Shown: piece after piece, positions 47,190 to 60,207 of the stretch | How the letters are laid out: each line of letters opens with the position of its first letter | How positions within the stretch are numbered: position 1 is the first letter of the stretch | NCBI GenBank assembly: GCA_963580455.1 | Contig: OY756958.1 | Span: 16,132,501 to 16,196,500, forward strand | Source: Euonymus europaeus | Lineage: Eukaryota; Streptophyta; Magnoliopsida; Celastrales; Celastraceae | Length of the DNA: 64,000 bases | Reading direction: 5' to 3' | Notes under the pieces: generated by a model | The model's input: only the letters and a program-made list of their open reading frames with translations | Databases searched by the model: none | Told to the model about the DNA's origin: nothing | Position numbers and translations under genes: made by a program

Positions 47190-50100
47190 GGAATTCCATC
47201 AACTAGAACTGAGATGTGTGCTTATTATGGAATTTTTAAAAATTCGGCTAATAAAATTTTGAAACTTCAAGGTTTCATTAAGAGTGTTCCAATTACAATA
47301 CTGATGGACTCCTGTACCATTCATAATTTCATATATGTAAAGTTGCTTAAACAGTTGGGCTTTTAGTTACAAGAAACCCCAGTTTTGAAGGTAATGGTAG
47401 CAGATGGAGGCAAAGTGTCCAGTAAGGGTTGTTTCAAGTCATTGCCTATTACTATGGGTGATTTTTGTTGTAATACAAATTGTCTCATTTTACCATTAAG
47501 AGGTGGTGACATAGTTCTTGGTATTCAATGGTTGTTCACCATTAGTCCTGTTTTGTGGGATTTTCATAAGCTAACCATGTAGTTCACTAAGGATGACAAG
47601 ACATACAGGTTTAAGAGTAACATAGGCCAAGAACAAGTTTTATAGCAAATTACAATGCATCAAATTAAGAAGGAACTTCCAACTTATTGAGATAGATGTT
47701 TGCAATTTTCTCAGGAGGTCGTAATTGCAGAAAGCAAAGAGGAGCTGACATTAACTTAAAAGGCATAATTGCAGCAGTTATTACAAAATTTTGAGTCATT
47801 GTTTCAAAAACCTATAACTTTTTCTTCTGAGAGGAAACATGATCATAGAATTCCTTTATTTCCTGGAGTGAAGCCTCATAGTAATTGACCATACCATTAT
47901 GGGCCATTACAGAAGAATGACATTGAAAAAACAGTAAAAGAATTGTTGGATGCAAGTTTTATCAGAGAGAGTCAAAGTCCTTTCTCCTTTCTAGTTTTAT
48001 TGGTGAAGACGAAATAGGGCACATGGATGATGTGCATGGATTAAAGAGCGTTGAATAAGGTGACTGTCAAGGACAAGTACCCTAATCTTCCAATAGATGA
48101 CTTGTTGGATGAGTTCCATGGTGCCCAATATTTTTCCAAGTTGGACCTCAGATATGGTTATCACCATATTAGAATGCATCTTTCTAACATAGAGAAAACA
48201 GGTTTTAGAACTCATGTTGGACATTATGAGTTTTGGTGATGTCTTTTGGCCATACTATTGCACCTGCCGCCTATCAAGGGTTGATGAATGACATTTTCAT
48301 ATTATTCCTTAGAAAAATTATTCTTTTTTCTTTGATGACGTATTAATCTCCAGTCCTCATGGGCATAGACATTTATATGATCTAAGAATTACATTTGAGG
48401 TGTTGTTACAACAAAAACTGCTGCTTAAAAAAGAAAATCATGCTTTTGGACAATCTTAGGTTGAATATTTGGGACATGCTATGTCTAGGGACGGAGTAGT
48501 AGTTGACCCTTCCAAATTAAAATCTATTGCCAGTTTGCCTGCTCCTTCAAATGTTAAGGAAATGAGGGGTTTTTTTCATGGTTGACAAGCTATTACAAGA
48601 AGTTTGTTCCTAGTTATGGAAAGGTATGCTAACCTTTGTTTCAACTAACTAAGAAAGGCAGCTTTGTGTGGACCAAAACTACCAGTGATACCTTTGAACT
48701 GCTTAATGGTATTACAATATCCCTACAAGTTGTTAGCATTACCTGACTTTGATGAGACTTTTGTAGTGGAGTGTGATGCTTCTGTCAATAGAATTAGTAC
48801 ATCACTACACGAAAGGGTAGACCTATGACTTTTACTAGTCAAGATCTTGGCACAATAAATCAAGCTTTCTCTACTTACGAAAAAGAGTTTATGGTTATTG
48901 GTTATGAAATAAAAAAAAATGGCATAACTACTTGCAAGGTAGCCATTTTGTCATAAAAACAGATCACTAAAAAGCTAATATTGCATTCCAGCAAAAATGG
49001 GTGGCTAAATTACTTGGATTTGATTATGAGATCCATTATAAGCAAGGTTTAGAGAATGTAGTGGTTGATGTTTTATCAAGAGTATACAATTATGAACCAC
49101 TTTTGGAGAAACCAATCTGTAGGGAGAGTGTAGATTATAATTCTGACTATTAGAAGGATTGTTCATCAATCTCTTATCCTTATTTTGGGTGGTTGGATGA
49201 TTTAAGAAGACATGTGGAAAAGAACGAATAGGTGTTAGAACAAATTCAGAAGGTTAAACTCCAAGAGAATAGCGTTACCCCCTTTCCATATTCTCTTGAT
49301 AATGGGTTTTTGAAGTACAAATCCAAAATTGTTATTGGACCACAACCTTCATAGGAGACAAGCTTTTTTAGGAGTTTCATGCATCACCTACTGCAGGACA
49401 TGCTGGAGTTTTAAAACCTTACCAAAGAATTAAGAAGAGTTTTTACTGGGTGGGAATGAAAACTGACATTATGCAGATGGTAGCAAACTGTGCAATTTTC
49501 CAGCAGAATAAGTATGAAACAATATCTCCTTCAGAGTTGTTGTGGCCTCTGCCTATTCCTAAACAATTATGGTGAGATATAAGTATGGATTTAATTACTT
49601 TCTTACCACCTTGTAAAGGTAAGACAATAATAATGGTAGGAGTGGACAGACTTTCAAAGTATAGTCATTTTGTAGCTTTTGCACATCCATACACAATAGT
49701 AACAGTGGCTCAAGCATTCATTGACAATGTCTTTAAATTGTATGGTATGCCTGCTACTATTGTAAGTGATAGGGATCCTGTATTTTTATCAGCATTTTGG
49801 AAAGAATCTTTCAAACTACAGAGATCTAAACTTTGTATGAGCTCAAGTTATCAACCTTAAAGTGATGGCCAAATTGAGGTCATGAATAGGTGCTTGGAGA
49901 CATATTTGAGATGTTTCACTGGTTTACAACCACGACAGTGACTTCAATGGCTATCATGGGCAGAATGGAGTTTTAATACTGCCTACCAAACATTACCTAA
50001 AGCTTCACCATTTGAATTGTTATATGGTTATTCCACTCCTCATGTTAGCACTTATGAGTTGGGAACTACAAAGATGGAATTTTTGGAACAGACATTGTTG

Positions 50101-50240
50101 GCCAGAGACAATGTGTTGGAGTTGATGAAACATAATTTGTTATTGGCTCAAAAAAAGGATGAAGCATCAACCTGATAAACATAGAATAGAAAGAGTATCC
50201 ATGGTGGGTGATTTATTTTACTTGAATAATCCATGATCTA
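47190..50240 (+). pseudogene. gypsy pol: protease, RT, RNase H, integrase
   Basis: Protease region at 47250-47570: ILMDSCTIHNFIYVKLLKQL (family DSGATHNF) and GGDIVLGIQWL. RT at about 47860-48600: [35 protein letters not shown], and a catalytic FFFDDVLISS near 48330. RNase H at about 48680-49080 (WTKTTSDTFELL; STYEKEFMVIGYE). Integrase at about 49340-50150: SMDLITFLPPCKGKTIIMVG, SDRDPVFLSAFWKESF and DGQIEVMNRCLETY, which retain the D, D and E positions. The C-terminal tail near 50200 is short. Stops and frameshifts throughout. Confidence 0.85.
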
Positions 50241-50399
50241 TTAGAAGTAAGTGAAGGTTTAAGAAAGAAAGTACCTTAAGTAGCCAAGGTCATAGAGCCA
50301 GATGTACTTGATGACGATTCAAGTGGAACGTCTGATTTAGTGGAAGTAAATGAGGCTCTACTGAATTCCTTCTTTCTCCCTTTGTGAATCCATCCTTCT

Positions 50400-51293
50400 A
50401 GATAACCAATAACCTAATAACAACTCTTGATTGTATGATTATCTAAACCACATTTAGTGCATCTCATAGGAGGCCGGTAACGAGTAAAGTCGTTACTATG
50501 ATTACGTGGTCTTGATTGCTTGAAGCGAGTGGTAGCCAAGGCTGTTGCAATAGTTGGACCACTAGTTTCTGACATGGTTCCTTGTCTGTAACTTTCTCTT
50601 TTGATATGTGCATAGGGTGCTTCAAGTTCTGGTTTTGGTAACATCCTCAAGATTTCGCCTCTAATTTGATCAAAATTTTTGTCCAATCATACGAGGAAGA
50701 TATAAACCTGAATTCGTTCAATCTCCTTGCGTTTGATTTCAACGTTAGCTAGATGTTCCATTGTACTTGGACTTAATTGATCAAGTTCTTGGAAAACCTC
50801 GGTAAGTGCATTGTAATGATTTGCAATAGGTGCTCCATTTTGTTTTGTTGTGAATGCTCTTCGTTGAAGGTCATAAATCTTTGCCTCATCTATCCCATCA
50901 GAATATGTCTTCCTGATGGCATCCCATACCTGTTTGGCTATATTATAATGGATAAACCATTTCATTTGATTTGGTTGCATGGCATCAAATAACCAGCTCT
51001 TAACTTGGCAATCTGATGCACGCCATTTATTATAGTTCAAAGTGGTTGCTGGTTAGGGTACATTACCAGTCAAAAAAACCATGCTATTCTCGATCAACAA
51101 TCTTCATCTATGTGACTTGATGCCATAGAGAATAGTTGTTCTCATCTAGTTTTACTCCTGTTGAGAAGTTGGAGTTGTCTCCCTGGGTTGTGACGACTTG
51201 AGTAGTTGAAGATAAACCATCTGTGATAAAGGTTTGCACATGGGTGATGGTCTTGCTATGGTCATCATTGGCAGCTAGGATAACAGCTTTCAA
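50400..51293 (-). pseudogene. Copia gag polyprotein start
   Basis: Segments in order: 51293-51108 ends in FSTGVKLDENNYSLWHQ, the typical copia gag start; 51040-50687 holds the UBN2-type capsid region (KSWLFDAMQPNQMKWFIHY, AKQVWDAIRKTYSDG, ANHYNALTEVFQELDQL); 50686-50414 reaches a CCHC knuckle RCTKCGLDNHTIKSCY. Frame changes between segments and a stop near 50690 break it. After the knuckle GYLEGWIHKGRKK still fits copia. Confidence 0.85.
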
Positions 51294-51353
51294 GGAATGA
51301 GATTACTGCAGAAGTGAGTTAGGCTTGTGGTAAAGAGATATTCTTGATCGACC

Positions 51354-51365
51354 GGTCTGATACCA
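51354..51365 (-). promoter_or_regulatory. Primer-binding site (tRNA-iMet type) of the copia fragment
   Basis: On the minus strand TGGTATCAGACC matches the copia consensus TGGTATCAGAGC except for one base, just upstream of gag. Confidence 0.8.
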
Positions 51366-51958
51366 TCTCAGTTTATACAAAGGAGATATTCTTATTCATC
51401 ATAATATGTATCTTACATTAGAGTTATTTATATCTTAATATAGAAAATCCTAGAGAACTAATCAATGAATTCAAATACATTAACCGTTAATTACGGTGGA
51501 CCTAATCATGAAGTCTGACGTCTGTTGGACCTCCTATAATCATGTAATATCACATATATAACTCTTGTTACTAGAGTTACAACTCATTTGACAAAAACAA
51601 ATAAACAGTAAGTTCATATATATATATATATATATATACACACAACAAATGTATCATACGTGTGGATGTCGAGTTAGAGAGATGGTGATATGATGAGAGA
51701 GAGAAGCTACAGCCGGTATGAAGATGTTGAACTAAGGTGAGGGTGATGAGGTGTTACTCAAGCTAGTCAAAGTGTGACTATGGTGAGATGTTACTTAGGC
51801 TGGTGCAGTCCAGAAAGAGAGGAGAAGGCAGTGAAAGAGAAGGTTATTCATAGGGAGATTATGATGTGTTGATAGAGAAGTTAGTAAAAGGGGAGTGAGG
51901 TACGACTATTATTTGTAGAAATATGGAGAAAAGAGGTTCGGTTGGTGGGTGAGGGGAA

Positions 51959-52212
51959 GTGAGTTGCTTTGGGTTGGTGAGAGATGGTGAGAATTAAAGA
52001 GTGGAGGATGTAACATGAGAGTGTGAGAAAAGGTTCAAAGTGAGAGTCCAACCAAAAAAAACCCTACCCCTTTTTATACATGATAAAAGAGTGAGTTGCT
52101 TTGAGTTGGTGAGAGATGGTGAGAATTAAAGAGTGGAGGATGTAACATGAGAGTGTGACAGAAGGTTCAAAGTGAGAGTCCAACCAAAAAAAATCCTACC
52201 CCTTTTTATATA
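51959..52212 (+). repeat. 132-bp tandem duplication
   Basis: Two adjacent copies (51959-52090 and 52091-52212) beginning GTGAGTTGCTTTG(G/A)GTTGG and ending CCTACCCCTTTTTATA are nearly identical, so the duplication is recent. No reading frame is conserved in it. A (TA)n run lies nearby at 51616-51640. Confidence 0.9.
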
Positions 52213-52600
52213 TTTTTCCCAAATCAATTTTTCCTTTATTAATCCCTAAAATCCTTCATTCCTCCTTAATTTTTCTAATCAAAATCAAACATATATTTTT
52301 CCTTTCCATTTTTTTATTTTCCTCTTGATTCTTTTTTCCTTTTCCTTTCATAAAAAAACATGATTTTCTTCATTTCTTGATTTTCCTTTATTTTTTTCCT
52401 TTTTCCTAAAAAATTGATTTCTTTTTTGTTTTTTGCTTTTTCTTGATTTTCTTCTTCTTTTCTTATTCGATTTTATTTCTCAAAACATGGGTCAAACCCT
52501 CCTACTTAATTGGACTACCTTGTTTTAAGCCTAAGTCATGAAAAATTGACGAATTGAGCCTAGAAAAAGGATTTTGATTTTTTTTCATTGTTTTTGTGAA
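52213..52600. other. T/C-rich tract without genes
   Basis: Poly-T and CT-rich sequence (TTTTTCCTTT, CTTGATTTTC phrases). No coding signal or boundary was seen. Confidence 0.5.
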
Positions 52601-52605
52601 GGGAG

Positions 52606-53169
52606 CAAGGTTATTAAAACCGGACCGGACCGGCCGGTCGAACCGGTTCGACCGGTTCCGGTAATATTTCCGGTCCGATTTGGGGCATGTGAACCGGCAC
52701 TTCTTTGAACCGGCTGTTTTTCATTGAACCGGCCGGTTCACCGGTTGAACCGATCAGAACCGGCCGGTTCACCGGTTGAACCGATCAGAACCGGCCGGTT
52801 CAACCATTTTGGTTCATATATATAAATTAAAAAAATATTCTTTGAAATTTATTTTTGGTAAGATTTGAACTTGTGACCTCTAAGTGCTAAGACATGAGAG
52901 CAACCACTAGGCCGAATGCCTTTTTTATGACTAATCTTGTACATTTATTAAATATATAGTTAATTTAAAAGTTTAAACATGTAATATAATATATAAAATG
53001 CAAAAATTTATATGTATTTCTATATTATTATGGGTACTATTTTAAATATTTATATATAATAATTAATAACATTGAACCGGTTCGAACCCGGTTGAACCCC
53101 GGTTGAACCATTGAGCCATGAACCGAAGGATTTTCCGATTCGATGACCGGTCCGGTTCTGAAAACCTTG
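52606..53169. mobile_element. Non-autonomous hAT element (MITE) with perfect 8-bp TSD
   Basis: 564 bp beginning CAAGGTTATTAAAACCGG and ending CCGGTTCTGAAAACCTTG, flanked on both sides by GAAGGGAG (52598-52605 and 53170-53177). Subterminal AACCGGCCGGTTCA motifs repeat several times at 52625-52805. It encodes nothing. Both ends match the autonomous hAT element at 59830-63767 in reversed orientation, so it is a deletion derivative that could have been moved by that element's transposase. Confidence 0.92.
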
Positions 53170-53177
53170 GAAGGGAG

Positions 53178-54690
53178 CATTTAAAGGAACCCCTACCCTA
53201 CCCTCACCACTGCCTCTACCCACACCCCCTATCTCACTTTTTTGCACAAAAGTCAATGCAAAGATCACCTGTATGTTGTACTTGTGTATTTGTGTTGTTC
53301 ATGCAATAATTTTCGCGTGCTGTGATTGTTCAAAAAAAATTATTGTTTTTTGTCATGTTCATCAAAAAAGTTTGTGTTTAGTTCCCTTTTAAATTGTTCC
53401 TTTCGTTGCTCTCAAAATGTCACCCCAACAAAGTCAGATCATACACAGATATGAAGAGATGGAGAGAGTCTGATCGCGGCCTATAAGAATCAATCTCTCT
53501 CATTTGATTTTCTAAGTCATGTATTTTTATTTTATGTTTTTTTGTTAATCTGAATTCTCTCATCGCTCTTCTTTGTTAGGCTAATGCTAAGAGCACTTTA
53601 TGGTGATGTTCTTTTTGTGATACAATGGTAGATCTTTAATATGCACTAGATCAACCATACTCGGAGTTCTGAATGTCAAAAGCCATCATAGTATAGAGGT
53701 CTTGATGCTTCACCTTCACCTTTCTCCAATTTTAATCAGGGGGACATGTATATATATTTTAATTTTGTGTCTTGGAATTGGGAGAATGGCTTTGTTTCTT
53801 TTTAACTTGCTTTTCACTCATTAATAGGACTAATAGATGATGTGCATAATTACTCTATCGTGGCATTTTAGTGCTCTCCACGTTTCTGAATGCTCCTTCC
53901 TCAACCTAACAGGTTCATTAGCTACTACCTTCATGGTTGGCCTTCTTATATTGCTACTTCTTATCCATCCTTTTGCGAGCTTAGCTGCCACTTCTATTAC
54001 CTCCATTTCATCTTCATTGTGTTATTTGTTTAAACTCTCAAACCATGATTTGATATTTGATTGCGTTCTTTGTTTAATATCTTATAATTATAATGTTTGA
54101 ATAATGGATTATAATTATAATTGTAATTATAATGATTAACTAATGTATGATATGCAATTTAAAAATAGTTGTTTTGTTGTTGGTTTTCTTTTGTGGGAGG
54201 GGTGTCCCTACGTGTTTGCATAGTAATACGTGTTTCCATAGTAATTTAGACATCATATTACTCCATGGATGCACATATTCTAAGAATATATTAATTTATA
54301 TATTTGCAATTAACCGCACAATCATTTTATCATCACACAGTCCTCTAAATCTCAAGCCTCTCATCACCACATGGAGTATATGTTCGACTTTCACTTTCCA
54401 ACCGCTACAAGTGAAAAGGTTAATAAAGATATCACTGGTTAATTTTTAGAAAGTATTTTGATTAAGAGCGATTGCAAATATTAAAGTTAAATTCTATTGT
54501 TGCCAAGATGACTTCGTCACAGATGAAATGAAGCAAGAAGATGAAGTAGTGGATGAAACCGATGAGAGATGTTAAAAGTGAATTTGAAACCGATATGGTA
54601 TGATTTTTAATTCAATTGATAAATGTCTGCTATTTGTTAGGTTCAAATAATTATTTATTAATTTATAATAAAAATTAATCCATTATCAGG
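53178..54690. other. Interval without recognised genes
   Basis: A/T-rich. No conserved domain was found; open stretches at 53837-54100 and 54147-54449 have low-complexity, non-homologous products. Codons near 54500-54600 may belong to the decayed Mutator-like gene that follows. Confidence 0.45.
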
Positions 54691-54699
54691 TGTTTAAAT

Positions 54700-56020
54700 C
54701 ACGTCAATCGTTGATGGAAATCATACGACTAGCAGAGTCGAAAGTCAGCATGCTAAGCTGAAACGATATTTGAGCTCATCGCAACGGACTTGGAGAGATC
54801 CCTAACGTGGATTCATCAGGTTATCAAGTCTTAGGATACAACTATCAAAGCTAGCATTGAGAGAAGCAGAACCACAATCTAACATCAATTCAATATACCA
54901 CACCTCCAAGATTTATGTGGATTTGTTTCAATAGAGGCTTTGCAATTGATCTTCATGGAATTTGAGCGGTCTGAAATTATCAGAGAGGTTTCTGAAAACT
55001 GTGGATGTCAACTCCGTAGGTGCTATGGATTACCGTGTGCTCACGAACAAGCAATATACCTGAGCGAAGGTCACTCTATATCGCTTGATGCCATTGATAA
55101 ATTTTTGAAGAAGATTGATCTATTGAAATGTGACTCACTTGAAGAGGATGAGATCGATTGTAGCGTCAATATACAAATGTTCACCAAACAGTTCAAGCAA
55201 CAAATAGGGCCTATTAAAGTCAGTTGGCTGAGGAAGTTGAGGGAGATATTCAAACATTCGACAACTTCGCTCAGAGAGCCAGCTGTTAAGAAGAACACTC
55301 GAGAGCGTCCCACCACAAAGGAAAAAGTGCCCACCTCCATCGATCCTAATCCAGTAAAACCCAAGTTCCCTAAGAGTGATTTTGCTCATCCTAGGGAACT
55401 TCACAGACACAGTATCTCATCCGAACACCCCAACTCGAACATCTTTGAGCATGATTTTTTCCACTCTCATGAGCCTGCGAGACATAGTTGCTCCTCTACT
55501 TACAATGCTCAATCATTTTCGGTCGATAGCTGTGTCTCTTGGTTATGGAGAAGATAATTATGCTAGTGTTCGATATAATTTGATGGCGGAGTTGGACACA
55601 TTTTGGACACAATATGTTCAAATACTTGGTGGTGATGAGAGAGAATATAGTGTTAGACACTCTTTGAACTTCTTTCAAAATGATATTGAAACACCATTTG
55701 AGCACTGGATGGCAATGCCAGATTTGGGTCTGTTGATTGCATCTGCATACAATGTGATATTACATGTTCTTCATCGTATAGAGAGTTTGACATATCTACC
55801 ACTTCGTACAACCCCGCCATCACTCGTTCAGCACTACGTTATCGCTATAAGGAACGTAAATGGTAATCACTACGCCATGTTGGTTTGTCAGGAGATTATC
55901 CAATGCCTCCCATTACACCTGAGTGGGTTCACTGTAGATATGCATGCGCAGCTGCATGAGCGACTCCTTATGCAGAACGGTTTGATGCATACATGCAGTC
56001 AGTACAGTCCATATTTTCTT
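54700..56020 (+). pseudogene. Mutator-like (MULE/FAR1-type) transposase C-terminus with OTU-like protease domain, broken
   Basis: The first part, in changing frames from about 54710, reads AESKVSMLS/HAKLKRYL, then DTTIKASIERS, SIEALQLIFMEF and a SWIM zinc-finger stretch CGCQLRRCYGLPCAHEQAIY (55006-55060), followed by a basic linker to about 55500. The second part (55515-55990, one frame on) reads FRSIAVSLGYGEDNYASVRY, FEHWMAMPDLGLLIASAYNV, LPLRTTPPS and NGNHYAMLV, matching OTU-like cysteine proteases, with a C-terminal MPPITPEWV-type motif. SWIM-plus-OTU proteins are known from plant MULEs. The catalytic DGNC expected before FRSIA is not there; the His in NHY is. Frameshifts near 54990, 55510 and 55905 make it a pseudogene. 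Confidence 0.8.
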
Positions 56021-56509
56021 CTAAAAAATTTGTTTACGATGTTGATTAAATTTACATATATGTGTAAATCCACAACTTTAATATTTCAATTATGAACACT
56101 TATTTTATGTTCTTGACTAGTGTAAATAAATAAATAAATTCACCTAATTAACTATATTAAAAAATATATTTAATCGTGTCTTATGTACTATGAAATTGAT
56201 TTTTATTAATTTATTTTATAAAAAAAATAAGTGTAACAAGTGCCTCTTATTTGATAGGTTGAAAGTTAACCGGTTTATACACAAAAGTCGAAACAATGAT
56301 TCTTTTGATTTTTGTGTTGAAATGTACAAATTTTGACAGACTAGGGTAGGGGGAGGGGGTTCACTATAGAGGGGGTTCTTTTAAAAATTCCCTTTTGTGA
56401 ATAGAGTACGGATGAAAACCGATTAGTACATCAATGAAAGACAAAAGACAAAATCCATAAAGGCACACAAAAGGAAGTACAGTCAAGCCCGAGCGAAAAG
56501 CATGTGCAT
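56021..56509. other. Interval downstream of the aldo-keto reductase gene
   Basis: A/T-rich, with a G-rich TAGGGTAGGGGGAGGGGG stretch at 56344-56361. The 3' untranslated region of the minus-strand reductase gene probably lies at its right side. Confidence 0.45.
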
Positions 56510-58889
<2,380 letters not shown>

Positions 58890-58961
58890 TAGTTTCTTCA
58901 CTTCCAAGTAATTGAACGCTGTAGTTGTGCACTACCTAGCTTTAGAGGACTCAGTTGATTT

Positions 58962-58969
58962 CTTATATA
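58962..58969 (-). promoter_or_regulatory. TATA box of the aldo-keto reductase gene
   Basis: TATATAAG on the minus strand lies about 75 bases upstream of the start codon at 58889, a normal plant distance. Confidence 0.65.
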
Positions 58970-59261
58970 GAGAACGTGCGACTGTTGTGTGTAAATATTT
59001 CTTTAAACAGAAAAATAAATACAGAAGAACAATGCCGCCGGCCCAAGAGCATGTAATTGTGATGCAAGTAAGTTGATTCCATGCGGTGTTTGTATATAAA
59101 ATTTCTTGGACGTATTTGTCTTATTGCGGAAGGTCTAGCCGGCCGGATGCCTTCTTTATGAATTTTTTTTTGGCATATTTGATGTCTGATAAATCGATAT
59201 AAGACGGAAAGTGATGTCAATGCGGTAGCAGTTTGTAACTATTCGCGAGCGGCTTCGCGAA

Positions 59262-59483
59262 GTTTGAATATGTAAAATGAGCTAGAGCCAAAGAATTCGT
59301 TTGTAAAATGGGCCGAACCGAGAAGAAAGCCCAGTCCGTAAGTTTGAATGCAAATGATCTAATTTTTTATTTCATTTCAAATCAAACTTCAAATTTTTTG
59401 TCTGTGAAACTCTTCAAATTCGAGGCTAGAAAGCGGAAGAACGCCGAGACTGCAATCGCCAAGTATTTTCGACTACCATCGAG
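59262..59483 (+). other. Candidate 5' untranslated exon of a gene to the right
   Basis: A stretch richer in G/C (CGGAAGAACGCCGAGACTGC) ends in a strong splice donor, CATCGAG|GTGAGT (59483/59484). It lies divergently opposite the reductase gene. No coding exon of such a gene is inside the window; the hAT element would then sit in its first intron. Confidence 0.3.
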
Positions 59484-59539
59484 GTGAGTTTGAGGCCCCT
59501 GAATAATTTATTGTACCTGTTATGAACTGTTGGTTGTTT

Positions 59540-59829
59540 AGTATTTTTCGTGCCAGCTTTTCATTGGTCATGTCTCTATAGTTGTAGGTTGTGCCTTCAA
59601 TTTATTTGATATTTCTTATATATTTTTGGTTGTTGATGCTTATTATTGGTCGAAATTGTGTTTTAGAAGGAAGGTGCTTTTGATTTAGATGGTGGTGCAT
59701 CTTTTTTGTCTACGTCGTGCTTGTGTGTTTGAGGTCATGCACTCTGTTTATTTGTTCATGCCTATAGTGTGAATGGTTTTTCCTGTTAGTTTACCTGATG
59801 TGCCTGATTTTAGTTGGTCGTGCCTATAC
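59540..59829 (+). repeat. Degenerate GGTCGTGCC minisatellite, left of the hAT element
   Basis: Phrases such as TTTACCTGATGTGCCTGATT and TTTAGTTGGTCGTGCC recur irregularly and are found again right of the hAT element (63768-64000), so the element landed inside one array. Confidence 0.7.
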
Positions 59830-60207
59830 CAAGGTTTTCAGACTCGGACCGGTCATCGAACCGAAAACTTCTTCGGTTTATGGTTCAATGGTTCAACCGG
59901 GGTTCAACCGGGTTCGAACCGGTTTCAATATATTTAATTATTTAATATATATTTAATTACTTATTAAATATTATACATAAAATAATAAAACAAATTCATA
60001 TTTCATAATCCATCTAACAAAATAACATACTATTTTATAAAATTTAACAATAACAATGCTCATAATCATTCTTCATCATAAATAGTCAAGTTTTAAATGT
60101 TAAACATAACATAAAAAAGTGAGATCAAAGTATCAATTATCAAACAAAAAGAGATACAAATTACAAAATTCAAATACTTCAAAGTTTCAAATCACCGCCA
60201 TCATCAT

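Larger units (their letters stand above)
46190..50270 (+). mobile_element. Ty3/gypsy retrotransposon body (gag-pol), decayed, no LTRs found
   Basis: Plus-strand domains follow the order gag, protease, RT, RNase H, integrase. No flanking LTRs, primer site or polypurine tract were recognised, so this is an internal remnant. It is bounded on the left by a possible Helitron end and on the right by a minus-strand Copia fragment. Single-base changes dominate, with stops roughly every 100-200 bases. Confidence 0.85.
50270..51593 (-). mobile_element. Ty1/copia element 5' part: LTR, primer site and gag, truncated
   Basis: On the minus strand an LTR (about 51593-51370, TGTCAAATGAG at the start) is followed by a tRNA-iMet-type primer site and a copia gag. 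It stops near 50270, where plus-strand gypsy sequence begins; protease, integrase and RT are absent. The junction is approximate. Confidence 0.8.

Noticed and set aside
55071..55410. Minus-strand open frames opposite the MULE pseudogene
   Set aside because: The plus strand carries the SWIM motif and linker. The antisense frames have no conserved content.
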